Under the pieces are notes generated by a model. It was not told the DNA's origin, searched no databases, and was given only the letters and a program-made list of their open reading frames with translations. The position numbers and the translations under genes are program-made. From the NCBI RefSeq assembly GCF_000003815.2, contig NC_049984.1:4497497-4561496 (forward strand): a stretch of DNA of 64,000 nucleotides. The letters run 5' to 3'. Each line of letters opens with the position of its first letter. Position 1 is the first letter of the stretch. Positions 11,259-23,266 of the stretch are shown here, one piece after another. Source of the stretch: Branchiostoma floridae. Lineage: Eukaryota; Chordata; Leptocardii; Amphioxiformes; Branchiostomatidae.

Positions 11259-14200
11259 ATGTTGGGAAAATCATTGACGAGTATTTTCCTGCCGTCAGTT
11301 GCCGCGTTATACGTTCTGAGTTTTAAACTGGAATGTGTGAACGGACAGGGCTACAGCTACATGTACGTGGATCGAGTGCTGCACTCTTACGGCAGACAGC
11401 TCCAGTGGACCTGGTGTGTGGACATCAGCGACCAACTGTCGGTCTCAGAGAGGAACAGGCTCTGTGGCGATCCTGACGGCGACATCCAAGGTGAGAGATT
11501 CTTTTACCTCCATAAAAAATGTAGGTATTGTTTTTGTTTTGTTTTTTGTTTTCGTGTGTGTGTGTGTGTGTGTGTGTGTTTGGATTGTAATGGGTTTTGG
11601 TGTGTGGGTTGGTGTTGGGAAGACGAAGGTCAAGGTCAGTTTTGGGCCCCTAGTATGTGACCTTGGTATTGCAGCAGAACTTCCATTTTTTGTATATTTT
11701 GATCTTAACATGCTATTGTCTTGTTAGGATAGCAAAGCTTTCAGTATTTCAAGATGTGTATTTACATAAGTATAAACATCGCGGTATATAGCTCACCAAG
11801 CATACATGTACACGTCAAGTTCTATGTGTTTTTGTTATCTATGTGACAGGCGTTTGAAAATCATTTTACAAGAACAATTGTTTTCGCACAATGTACATAA
11901 GATGTTACAGCATTTTTCTTTGACATTTGACGTGCCGATTTCCTATTTAGTACTGCTGGGGCAGATTTAGTGCTAGTGCGGCTTACCCCGACACAAGCAA
12001 GTTAAGCAACCTTTGAAATACAGTCCACAGTGTATTGGTTTCGCACATGACGTCATTCCATCATGCTTTGCGGGGCTAAGGACACGTCAGGGCTAAGTCT
12101 AGTATTTTGCCCGCTATAGAAACGTAGTACAAAGTACGGCTACTTTAGGGAAAATCTTTAGGGGTTTAGGATACTGTAACGACGCTTACGATAGTACGAT
12201 GGCTTACCCCATGCGGAACCTCTCTGAAGTACTCTTCAAGCAGAGGTTGTTGGGGTAAAATCGTGACCTTTTCTTATACATATATAACGTTACCGGTTTT
12301 TCTGTCAGCTATGCCCACTAATATATGACAGAAAAAGAGAGTACATAAGAAAAATCTCACTTTTTTCCCATCTACCTCTGCTTGGAGGGGAGTAATACTA
12401 CTGGTACTAGTACTAGTCTAGTATTCAAAGCTTAGGGCAAGACGCATCTGCCCCAACAAAAATCTAAAGAATCTTACGGACAAAGCAATAGAAGTAATAA
12501 CGTTACATACGCAAACTCTGTGCAAGGAGGTTGAAAGAGAAAAAAAAACCTCCTTGCTCTGTGCAAAGGTCACCTACTCAACTAGCCTACCGCTAATGTG
12601 CCGCCACACACACGTCACGGATGCTTGAGTCCAGAAGTACTAAATCCCGTTACATGGAACCTGAATGATGAATCTTGTTGTGTGCCAAAACCTTTTGATA
12701 CTTCGTGTCGGAAAATGTAATACTGAGTACCAGTACAGTGGTGAAGTCTGCCATCTCTGAATTGGCCTCGTACATGAATTTTGTTATTTTTGACCATAGC
12801 AGCAGAATAGTTTGCCATGTTGGTGATTGAATATTTTCAATATCGCTGGTATGATTTGGCATTTGCTCTTTGCTGTGTTTCTTCTGATTTCTCATCATTT
12901 GCTGAATTCTTCTGCAGAGGACGCCTGACGTCCACGTTACAGTGATATCATGATAAATGTACAAAGCTGTTCATATTTCTTTCCGCTTGGTCAAAATATG
13001 TCTAACTAATTAGCCTTAGCCCATCCTAGGGGGCTCTGTCAGTGTACAGTGTGGTGGTGCTGTTTACAACAGGACACTTAATTTACGTTAAACTCAAAAT
13101 GGTGACCTATTCATACACTTGTAGATTAATCCATTGACATCCCCTTTGTTTGTATGTATAGTTAGTTGTGGTAATCTTACGTAGACGCTGTACATTTGTT
13201 GTATCAATAAAGATTTATCATTTTATGACGTTATAAACGCATCATTAAACAGCGAACAACGCCAGTGGAAACTGTTCAATGACCTCTCTAAATCAAATCG
13301 GCTTCAGACCGTTTCCATGGCAACTCTTCATTTAAAGATCGATGGAGAAATATCGATCGATGGAACAACGAGTGTACTCTACACAGATTTAATTATACTC
13401 GTGTGAAGAGCTTTTCTGCGCACAGCACGGAAGTCGGCAACCATAGTTTATACAAGTAATCTACAGTGTCGACGTGGCTTCAGTAATGAATTCGCTCACA
13501 CAACGTTAACGTTAACCGACCTGTGGTTTTGTGAATTTTGATGCCGTAACACCCAAGCTGGGTACGAGAATTCGAGTTGTGCAAATGGAGGACGACAATG
13601 ACTCGAGCGACAAAGTTGGTAGGTAAAAACTTGGTTGGTAGGTTTTTTTAACATTTGATAGATTTTTGCTTCCAAATTTACGTCCGTGCTTCTAAAGAGA
13701 ATAGCTAACAGATCATCCCTAAATCCACTTTTCAACGACGTTTTGACGTTCGTAAGTGGGTACATTTTTGAGCAACCCTCAAATAAAACACTTGTCATAT
13801 TCACCATCTGAAGTATTATATATTCACTATTAGGACGTTAAAAACAAATACGGGTGATGTTTTCGAACTACATTGTATTTTGTTTCTACATACAAAATTT
13901 CACCGCCATTCTGAGACAAAGAATATCTGATCAATACTCCGAACGGAAGCCAACGAAGTGCAGCAACAGTTACGTCAGCATTAGATTGCAAAAAAAGAGC
14001 GCAGCGCAGAAATAAAGGCTTACATGCCACTTCAAAACCAGTCGCGCGTTTCAGAATGAATGACACACTGCTGGATGAAACCGTTTTGTGCTCGCTCGCT
14101 CGAAAACAACTATTTTGAGGCCATATCGCCTTTTGCGAAATTCTGGTTAAAACTAAAAGCACTTTTAGTACTTTTAGATTTCAAAATATTTATCTGCGAC

Positions 14201-17200
14201 TTTTGATATATACCGAGGCGTATTTTCTGGCTTTATGTGGCGTCTTCATTGAACAGTTTTGAACCAAGTTTTGATTACAGGTGTATCGGTCCAAATTAGG
14301 CCCCTGACCTTATTGTAGGACCACGTCATGCCATAGACTTTCAAACTGGTATATGATACTTTCTCTGCTTAGCTTAGCCCTCAGCATTTGGGACTCAGCA
14401 AGAGCACACATCACCACTGGTGGATTAGCCCCCTGCAGTAGAGATTGCACAAAGTTTTGTGGCCTAAGGGCTATTAAAAATTGAGATGAGCGCCACCCTA
14501 TGCCCCAGCTGGTGCGAGAAAGACTTAATTCTTTCTTTTTTTATTTCCTCCTCAGTCGACCATGCAGACGTACGGGTGGAGATGGCGGAGTTTTGGCGGG
14601 AACAGTCGCACGACGGGTCCCTTCAGGAGATGATGTTGGACGAGAACGCTGACGAACTGGACCAGGAGGAGAGACCGGAGATACTCGCCATGTTACCGGA
14701 CCTCAAAGGAAAACGTGTCCTGGAGCTCGGTGCTGGCATCGGGTAGGGCTTGATACAAGCATTGTCCCTGTAGCTCAATTGGTAGCAACCTTCTGGTTCC
14801 GAATACATGTAGTTCGAAAGGCTAACGTCTCATTTCCAAACTGGGGCTCCATTGGGCTGTTTGTGGAAACGAAAAATAGAAATGTATGCATGTACTTAAG
14901 AATATACACAAATGATGACCACGACTATTCTCGTTACGTCTTGTGTTGTTAAGTTTGATCCGTGTATATCTTTGTGTTGGAAACAAGTTAGGCATTGAAC
15001 ATGTGTACTAAGATCTCGTGTTATGATATGATATGGTCATGATCGTTAGGTGTAAGACATCTAGCTCTTATCTTTTATTATTATTATATAATTCCTGTCT
15101 TATTCAATCGAGAGTAATCAGTTTTGTTTCGTTCCAAAGCCGTTTCACCCCGAGTCTGGCCAGGCAAGCTGATCACGTGACGGCCGTAGATTTCATGGAA
15201 TCCTTCATCAAGAAAAACGAAGAGGCGAACAGACACCTGGGTAATATAAACTTCCTGCAGGCTGACGTCACAAGGCTTGATCTGCCACAGGAAAGGTAAC
15301 GCAAAATGGGCAAATCTTCTTTCCTTGCTTTGTCATAATTCTGTACAGTCCGCCTTCTTTTATTCCTTCTTTCTTTCCTTCATTCTTTTTTGTCACTTAG
15401 CTTAATATTTTTTCTTTCTTCTTTTCTTCCTTCCTTCCCTTTAGTCTGTTTGTAATCTGACCTCCAAACTGACAGCCGGTCTAGCTCTTTCATCAATGTA
15501 TTTGATATGTCTCCCTAGCGTTGACGTCGTGTTCTCCAACTGGTTAATGATGTACCTGGCGGACGAGGAGGTCTCTGCACTTGCCGCTAAAGTCTTGTCT
15601 TGGCTGACTGAAGGCGGTTACTTCTTCTTCAGAGAATCTTGCTTCCAAAAGTCTGGTAAGGAATCACCAAGAAGATACATGTAGTAGGAGATATGTCATC
15701 GTCGTTTTAGTAAGGAAAAAGATATATCACTGGTTGCAAGGGAATAAGAAGCGATGTGATGATATAAATGTGGTTGTAAATGAGACGTGATGTGGTAATG
15801 CACATGCGGTTGTAACCAGGCGTTGTAATGGTCGTATCTCTGTGGTTGTAACAGGGAATAAGTGGCTATCTGATTACTTAGTATGTGAATGCGCCTGTAA
15901 CTAAGCGTTGTAATGATGTATCGCTGTGGTTGTAACCGGGAATAATAAGCGATGTGATGGCGTAACTGTGGTTGTAGCTACTAGTAAGCATCGTAATGCT
16001 ATATCGATCACTATGGCTGTAACAGGGAATGATAAGCGATGTGATGACGTGCTATGGTTGTAACCAAGCGTTGTGATGATATACCATTGTGGGTGTAACG
16101 GGGAATGAGAAGCGATGTGATTATGCAAATGTGGTTGTAATTATGAAGCATAGTAATGATGCATCACTGTGGTTGTAACAGGGAATAAGAAGCGTTCCTT
16201 CAACCCCACCTTCTACCGTTGCCCAGCGGACTACAGTGCTATATTCTCAGCTGTGACGCAGGACGCCCGCTATGTTTACGAGGAGCAGTTCGCCGGACGA
16301 GCAGTAAAAACGTACATCAAGGTACGACAGTAATCCGTACTTTTATGGGCACCATTACAGTAAACTGTCGATCCAATTTGTTTTAAGTATTGTATATAAT
16401 AACAAATGGCCGTATAGGTCACCGCGAAGGTATTGCCAAACAAAATCCGGCCCATGGACACAGTTCAAATGCTCCTTTTAGTACATTTAACACAGATGAA
16501 TCACTTAAGAGAAAATGTGACATTAGAATAGGGTTACTTTAAAGTCAACAATTTGGTGATGCATAAAGAGCCTACAACGCATGGTATGATGCATTGTGCA
16601 TACAGAAATACCCGTATGGGGTGTAGCCCCGACAGGGCCTCGAAGCCACAAATTTGTCTCGATGGACTGGCAAAAACCAGGGAGGGGTACCTCTCGATGT
16701 TTTTTTTTCACGGGTAGGTGAACGTGTTTATTTGTCACCGGGTCCAGGGTTGATTTTAACTGCCAGGGCCCGGCCGTGCCCCAAAAATAGCCCGGTAGCC
16801 ACAGGGTGTCCAGCGAGGCTATGTAGGGGTCACCCCCGAAAGTGCAGAAAAATAGGCGTAAATTTCTCGGAGGGGCCCCTTTTCCAAATGGGACCATAGC
16901 ATAAACCGGACAAAGGTTTCCACTTTTGTGATGTGGGTGTAGCCTCTAACCAGCTGATAGAGGATCGGCTTGAACTGAAGAAAGCAATTAGGCAATTCTC
17001 TGACTGCTGGTTAGATGCTACAAAAGTGGAAACGGTTAAGCACAGCCTCCCCAAGGCTAATGTGTACGTGTATCATCGGCGTATAGGTCAGTGGCAAGGC
17101 TCTATCTGCGTACACAGCACGGAAATAGGGATTTACCATTAGAAGGATGACATATACTGGGTAAATCTGCAGCTGGCTGCTTTGGGCGATTCACGGTGTC

Positions 17201-18976
17201 AGAATAGATTTCCTTTACCTATCGCTAGCGCTTATGGTAAATCCGTCAATTTCGGTGGAGCGAGCCTTCCATATCTGACCCCAGGTGATATTTAAGCTAT
17301 ATCTATTGCGAGATTTGTCACAGGAAAAGAAAGTCAGACAGGTACGTCTAGAAATGGTTTCATGGCAAGAACTCACATAAGTCCGATAATCGTTGTCTCA
17401 AGCTACTCTCCAAGCAGAGGTTCGGCTCCGGCTGTGTTTTTTTATGTGTATTCAGGCGTTTTTATCGGGCTTTTTCGTATTTTGTTACCGTTTTCTTCGG
17501 CGTTTGGCCGCGAGACCTATAAAGAAAACGGTACAAAATAGAAAGCCCGATAAAAACGTTTAAATACACATAAAAACAGCCAGAGCCGAAACTCTGCTTG
17601 GAGAGTAGTCTCTTGATCTCTTGATCTTCTTGATCTTGATTGAGTACTGGACAACGCCCCTCAGTTGGGGCAAAGCGTCCAGGGGGAGTGCTGCGCCTTA
17701 ATGTCCCCTGAGGCGTCGGAGAACTGCCTCCTTGAACTTTGGAGCGTCTGTGATCTCCGTGACCTCGTATGGTAGAGAGTTCCAATCTCTCACGGTTTGT
17801 GGGAAGAAGGAATGTTTGTAGCAGTCTTTGTGAAAAGGTAGAGCCTTGTAAGAATTTGGGTTTGAGTGTCGCGATTGGCGCGGTACAGGCTTTAGATGAG
17901 ATTCGACCGGTAGGGCTACTTTATGGTGTCTTGCTTTCTGTAAAATTGTTAATCTATTTGCTGTCCTTCTGTTGCGTAAAGTATCCCACCCCAAATCAGA
18001 GACAAGTTTGGTGACACTATCATAACTATGATACGAATTTGTGACAAATCTGGCCGCTCTTTTTTGAACGGACTCTAACTTAGCATCTTAGCAATGTGCT
18101 CTTTGTGGTATGGATCCCAGGCAGCGCTGGAATACTCTAAATGTGGTCTAACAAGGGATGTATATGCATTTGTTTTGACTGATTTGGGGCAGTTATAAAG
18201 ATTGCGTCTCACAAAGCCTAACGTCTTGTTAGCCTTGGAAGCACTGTACTGTATGTGTTGTGACCAAGAGAGCTGGTTGTTGAGCGTGACTCCTAAGTAT
18301 TTGTGGTTGTTAGTCTCGGCTAGAACATGACTTCCTAGTTTGTAGTCGTAGAGTTTAGGTTTACGTTTGTGGGTATAACGCATAACAAAACATTTGTCCG
18401 GGTGTAATTTCATCTGCCATGTGTTTTGCCATGTATCTAATGTATTGATGTCCTCTTGTAAGAGGGTGTGATCTCTGTCACTGTTTATCTCCCTGTAAAT
18501 GACGCAGTCATCCGCAAAGAGACGGATGTTAGAGTTGAGGTTGTCGGCTAAGTCATTAATGTACACTAAGAACAGTAGTGGTCCGAGCACGGTACCCTGG
18601 GGCACTCCAGAGACTACCTCTGCCCACTCTGAGTGCTCTCCCCCAACTACCACTCTTTGTTTACGATTTTTGAGGAAATTAGAGATCCAGTGAAGTACCT
18701 TACCCCTAATACCATAATTTTGGAGTTTTAGGAGTAAGCGTAGTCTCAAGTTTCAAATGCCCAAATCAACCATTAACAAGGAATTCATTGCTATTGTTAA
18801 ATCCCGTTTTTCGTGCAGTGGTAGGAGAATAATATAACGGGCAGCCAAAAGGATACGGCTTGCATTTTTCGTGCACTTATAACTCTTGTTTGTTTCTGCA
18901 GCGCAAGAAGAACGAGAACCAGCTGTGTTGGCTGCTGAGGAAAGTCCGTCGGGATGGTTCACACGAAGTCAAGTGA
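11259..18976 (+). CDS. Phosphoethanolamine N-methyltransferase with N-terminal leader
   Basis: Predicted SAM-dependent enzyme methylating phosphoethanolamine on the route to phosphocholine, like the N-terminal domain of plant PMT and nematode PMT-1. Six exons join in phase: 11259-11490, 14556-14742, 15140-15295, 15519-15655, 16182-16321 and 18902-18976, giving 308 residues. Family motifs seen: [17 protein letters not shown], motif [13 protein letters not shown] (about 132-143), [49 protein letters not shown], and a [14 protein letters not shown] end. It stops after one methyltransferase domain. Exon 1 adds about 77 residues that the family lacks, with a hydrophobic stretch near residues 8-24 that looks like a signal peptide or anchor. 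A shorter start exists at the ATG at 14,583 (residue 87). The catalytic part is firm; attachment of exon 1 rests on phase and splice sites only. Confidence 0.85.
11555..11580. repeat. (TG)n microsatellite
   Basis: A GT/TG run inside methyltransferase intron 1, shortly after the exon 1 donor. Confidence 0.9.
12232..12390. mobile_element. Foldback element, CAAGCAGAGG termini (copy 1)
   Basis: The left end 'ctcttcaagcagagg' and the right end 'cctctgcttggag' are inverted copies, with TA dinucleotides outside. It has no coding capacity. It belongs to the same family as the copies at 17,406, 43,872 and 46,910. It lies in methyltransferase intron 1. Confidence 0.6.
14340..14535 (+). repeat. SINE-like repeat abutting a splice acceptor
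   Basis: About 180 bp matches 59,880-60,090 in the same orientation, with shared blocks such as 'gattagccccctgcagtaga' here against 'gagtaaccccctgctgtagc' there, and 'gagatgagcgccaccctat'. The repeat ends about 20-30 bp before the acceptor of methyltransferase exon 2 (14,556), so its tail merges with the polypyrimidine tract. Confidence 0.65.
14762..14960 (+). repeat. tRNA-like head fused to foldback fragment
   Basis: A tRNA A-box-like TAGCTCAATTGGTAGC near 14,771 and a weak B-box-like AGTTCGAAAGG near 14,811 are followed by a fragment of the CCAAACCGGGG foldback family (14,829 on). It begins about 20 bp after the exon 2 donor. It is a degenerate composite and not a functional tRNA. Confidence 0.45.
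15735..16200 (+). repeat. Minisatellite copying the exon 5 splice acceptor
   Basis: About six degenerate units of 76-114 bp run through methyltransferase intron 4. The phrase 'ggttgtaacagggaataag' recurs with variation near 15,740, 15,854, 15,938, 16,025 and 16,101. The last copy, at 16,181, is the real acceptor and start of exon 5. At least two upstream copies (15,854 and 16,025) keep the AG of the acceptor followed by GGAAT. Confidence 0.8.
16620..16900. repeat. Dispersed G/C-rich foldback-like repeat, copy 1 of 2
   Basis: Blocks such as 'cacgggtaggt', 'accgggtcc', 'ccgtgccccaaa' and 'gtaggggtcac' are shared in the same order with 53,510-53,715. It lies in methyltransferase intron 5 and is non-coding. 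Confidence 0.7.
17406..17605. mobile_element. Foldback element, CTCTCCAAGCAG termini (copy 2)
   Basis: A nearly perfect 200-bp hairpin. Each arm is about 85-95 bp, the left starting 'ctctccaagcagag' and the right ending 'ctgcttggagag'. It is flanked by TA on both sides, fitting a two-base TA target duplication as made by Tc1/mariner-type elements. It has no coding capacity and lies in methyltransferase intron 5, just beyond the 3' end of the LINE fragment. Confidence 0.8.
17630..18752 (-). pseudogene. 5'-truncated non-LTR retrotransposon (CR1/Jockey-type LINE) fragment
   Basis: Antisense to the methyltransferase in intron 5. The minus-strand frame 18,749-18,075 covers the middle and end of a reverse transcriptase, with [20 protein letters not shown] and the catalytic FADD box. 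After a frameshift or stop near 18,075, a second frame (17,994-17,698) continues with the usual LINE C-terminal motif TVRDWNSLP. The element is cut at its 5' side near 18,752. It ends with a short GATCAAGA-type tandem tail near 17,610-17,640. It is a dead copy. Confidence 0.9.
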
Positions 18977-19994
18977 TAACAACTAATTGCTGCCTGGGGC
19001 CTCTGTGTACATCTTAAACCCTGTGTATGGGCGTGCTGAAATGTATACAGATAGATTTAGAAGCAGTTTGTATCCGAAAAAAAATCTTTTTAAGACCCCG
19101 ATAATGATATAGAACGGAATTGATCTCGATTCGCGAATCCTGGTATGGTGATATTGGTAGTCCTTCGTTGGCGTTGCCGAAGATAATTGTCTTCTAATCA
19201 TATCTTCTACACACAGACGTCCACGCGTTGCATTTTGCCATCGGTGGTCTGTTGTCAGGACCGTGCTATAGATGCCGTCCTGTGGCATCTTGTATTTTTA
19301 GGGGGCGATTTTCAACATAGGTCTCCATGCTGAGAATTATGGGAGTTTCGTGGCATCTGTGTGCGGTGAACCCGACCAGGTTGAGGAACCGCCTTGGCCA
19401 ATCTTAGCCCTTTAATAGTGCTACGCAAGTAATGAACGCCGCTATTTCAGCAGTCGGGCAGAGAGGCTACTGCCTCTTATCCCCCTCGAAAGCTGTTGCT
19501 CGTTCGCATCCCTCTAGGCTGTTCGTTTAGCAGCTGATAACTCCAGTTGGGATGGTTGAATGTGGCAACATATCATTTACGAATTCGATCTGCTAGGTGA
19601 TCATGCAAATAGATGCAATCTTTGAGCTGGTGAGATAGACAAGAATTTTACGAATCCAAGACAACGTCGTAAGATATAGTTTGCCTGCAAAAACAGACAG
19701 ACTGCGTGTGTTGATCTTTGTTATTTCTTATTCAATAATGGCTGCCGTGATTTTCGTTTGTTATTTCTGATTCATTGACGCATTACTCTTGCTGCCGTGA
19801 ATAACGTACCCGAAAGCATTACTGATACGGTTGTGTCAGGACCTGATTTGTGCAGGATGTAAATTTACCTACATTTACGTTAGACTGACCTAAATTTACG
19901 TCAGGCTTACCCTAGGTCTTCTGCAAAATAATAGATATATGTATGAAAGGTTTATTCACTCATCACTTCATTGTAAAAAGCACATAGCAGCTTT

Positions 19995-20110
19995 TATTTA
20001 TTTTATTTATTTATTGGTTTGGCTGCACCGAACACACAGCCAGGGCTGCCCAACTAGCCTATGGCTATTACAAAGGGCTAGCCCTGCTGACAAACACATA
20101 AACAATACAA
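19995..20110. repeat. Dispersed repeat, copy 1 of 2
   Basis: Starts with a TTTATTTA-type run, followed by 'cacagccagggctgcccaac' and 'caaagggctagccctgctg'. The same block is at about 27,125-27,240 with roughly 90 percent identity. If read on the minus strand, the A/T-rich run would be a tail, as in a retroposon. Confidence 0.75.
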
Positions 20111-22969
20111 ATTTAAAAAAAGAACATTTGTATGTACATGGTATAGGATAACTTACATATCATCTAAAATGGAGTATATAACATCATATCATCGACAACA
20201 ATATTTGCAATGAGAGCAGCAGCTTTTATATTGATAACAGCTCCTTGGTAAAAGCTCCTTGATATCATATCACTCAAGTCTTGACTTTATCTTATTCGTA
20301 TAAGTACTAAGTCTAAACCCAATCTAATATTCTTTTAGCAATTTTTTTTCATAATTGGACAAACGACTGTTTGCATCCGCCCATATATTTGGCTAAGGCA
20401 TGTCCGCTAATTGCCCATTAATAGCAAGCGAACTACGCTGGTTTAGTAAAATTTGGCCTGTTTAAGCATTTCTTTGGTGAATGGAGTGATCAATACCCCA
20501 CCGGATACATAAGAGACACAGAATAACCATACATTGTACGCTTGTGTTTTGTTTTACGATATTGGAACAAATCTTTACTAGTGATCAGCTCTGCATGCAG
20601 GACCCTCTGGCCAGTATTTGGAAAGACGTTTTTACATATGGGTTTTCTCAACCATTCATACACTTCAATATGAATCGTGTATAAGTGATCACCTGTGAAA
20701 AAGACCACCTGCTTAGTCTGGTAGCCTTTTGATTATTCTATCCATTAAACCAACGCAAAAATCCTGTCAAAAGTGACTATTTTCTAAAGTGGTGGTCACT
20801 ACAGACAGTTGGCTGTGGCGTGTAAGATGCTGAATAAATTGTGAATTACTGGTATGTGTTGAATAGATTCCATATAAATTTGCATCTAGTGTGAGCAAAA
20901 TAAGAAGGCACAGGGAACATGGGTTTTGCAGTTTATTGCCTGTAATTTACTACAACAGACCATGTCGATAGGTGACAACTGCAGCTAGTATTCAATGATG
21001 CAGGCTATCTCACAAAAATATCTGTCTCAAACGTGGACTACCTGATCTATACGTGCTATAGCTAGCTGTAGGGCCACCATTCAAATGTTCTGCAAAACAT
21101 ATGGCCTGGATTTTTTTTTCTTATCTGCTTTGGCAAAGACCGCTTTCTGGACATACTAAAAAAATACAGCTGTACACATGTACAAATTCCTGGTTCAACA
21201 ATTAACAATAAACAAAACATTTGGCAACAATACCAAAGGAAAATGTAACACGACAGTAACATACTAGTATGGAGGAATACATCAACAGCTGTTATTACAA
21301 TGATCAGCATCTATACAACTAAAATGTGTGCAGTCAACATGGATACCATAACCATCAATGAAGTCCTTGATTGCTAGCTTTGAAGTTGCTTTCCAAAAAA
21401 AGTAGCTACAAAAATCTTATGACAACAAAAGCATTGTGTTTGCAGCTGTGGTCCCATCACGGAATTGTAATTTACATAGTTGCACTAGAAGGAACTTCAT
21501 ACCTACTAAGATGTAAAGACAGATTTCAAGGTAAAGGTTATTCTTCTTAGGAGATTATCTTCTAACAATGACCATGTTTGTATCAAAATTGACACTGCGC
21601 TAGTTAATCTTTGCAAGAATTAGTAGCTCATTGTTACAAGATGTTAAAGAAGTACTGAAGAGTATTTGTTACATTTTACAGATCTTTCCCTAATTGAATT
21701 CAAGACCATTGTTGTTGTATATTTACATCATCTGGTGAATCAACCATACATACTTTGTACAAGGGATTCATAAATCGTCATAATGAAAATAAATAACTAT
21801 ACCAAAGATTACATATCAGTGTTTCATGTCATGTTAACGCATACTTACTATATAGCTACTGTATTTAAGATGTGAGTTAACAGTAGTGGGTTTACCAATC
21901 ATCCAACCAATGCTGGCATCATCCAAATTACTTGCTTCTTTCGGCAATCGGTATATGAACTTTCTACATATCAAAGCTTGCAAAATTGATTCCTTGAATT
22001 TCACAGCTTGCCACTTCATGACAAGAAAAAAAGAAAGCGTTTGCGCATGGAAGGTACTCTGTTTTGAGACAATCCTCCATCTTCATGAGTAGAATCTACC
22101 TCCGCACTGATCAATTTTTGGAAGATTTTTAATAGAGTGCAATAAAGGCCATGCTGTGCGAATATCTATCCATATGATCACTACAAAATAGTGCTTACAC
22201 TTTTATCTATCTTTACTTTAGCATGGAAGCTTATCAAATTTAGATATCTACAGTGTGCTTCTTCAAAGTAGCAAGCTTGTTACATGCGTTTTTATGCTGC
22301 AAACTGTTTTTCTGATTTCATCAAACTGTTATTCAGTCCTCCTATGGTTAGTTCAGTGAGTGGTCTTCAGAAAATCAGATACATTGATTCAATATCATGC
22401 TAGTGCATGTGAATGTTCTTAGCATTTGTGTTTGCTTTGGGATATCTAACATGCTGCTATGCTACTTCTGCAATCTAATGATAGTAATGTTAGGAAGTGG
22501 TCAGTATCATTACGATTCACGAGAATCTACCATCATGCATTATCAAACTGCAGATAGACTGATAGTCAAAGGACAAAGATATTTCCTAAATCACTGGAAT
22601 AGATATGATTACAACATTCCTATTTGTAAAATATGTTATATAATCATAGAGGCATTGCTAACCCTAGCTCTCTACAAATGTACCTTCAATGAAATGCAGT
22701 ACCTTCAAAATACAGTACCTTCAATGAAATGTTTGTAGGCCCAAAATTCATGCTTTATTTCTACTGCCACTCCATGTATATGTCCTTGATCATTGGTTAA
22801 ACCATTTTTGCTTTCAGCAAATTTATAGCATAACATACTCAGAAACACCTTAACTAAAGGCAAAACTGGCGGGATGGCATCAACATTCTTTAAGGCAAAC
22901 ACTTCAAGCAAAAGTACCTAAGCACAGAGGGCTATACAGCCTGAGGTATAATAGGTGTAGTACATTTAT

Positions 22970-23097
22970 CAGTGTTCTCGCGAGGCCTTTTTCAGCATAG
23001 GGGGCCCCTACGCTGTAATTTGGATCCCCTATGCTGTGATTTAGGCTCCTACGCTGTTGTTTTGTAACAAAGGTTTTTTTCCTGGTGAGAACACTGT
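22970..23097. mobile_element. Small foldback element, AGTGTTCTC termini
   Basis: The left end 'agtgttctcgcgagg' and the right end 'tggtgagaacactg' are inverted, with 'tttatc' on both outer sides as a possible target duplication. The inside has three variants of 'cccctatgctgt'. It lies about 170 bp beyond the CDYL stop codon, probably in its 3' UTR. Confidence 0.55.
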
Positions 23098-23266
23098 TTA
23101 TCTATGATGTACATGTACAAACTACACACTCAACTCCATCACAGTAGCTTTACAGTCATCAAACCATACTTTCAACACAGAGTCACCAATGTGGTAACTT
23201 TTTACGTCATACATAAGCATTAATTAGTCTGTACAAACCAGCCGTAGCCTCTCACAGAAAGTCGGC

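Larger units (their letters stand above)
18977..23266. other. Convergent intergenic region between methyltransferase and CDYL
   Basis: Both flanking genes end into this 4.3-kb interval, so it should include their 3' UTRs. It holds a dispersed repeat at 19,995-20,110 and a small foldback element at 22,970-23,097. The rest is A/T-rich and no supported gene was seen. Confidence 0.5.

Noticed and set aside
12520-12570. Short inverted repeat 'aaggaggtt'/'aacctcctt' as a terminator
   Set aside because: The genome is eukaryotic; this is a small palindrome in an intron with no such role.
14768-14822. tRNA gene
   Set aside because: A and B boxes are only approximate, the stems do not close, and it merges with a foldback fragment. 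The same reasoning applies near 3,720, 48,250, 48,450 and 59,800.
18983-19288. Minus-strand open frame of 101 codons after the methyltransferase
   Set aside because: No known domain, no splice sites, and it lies in the probable 3' UTR of the plus-strand gene.
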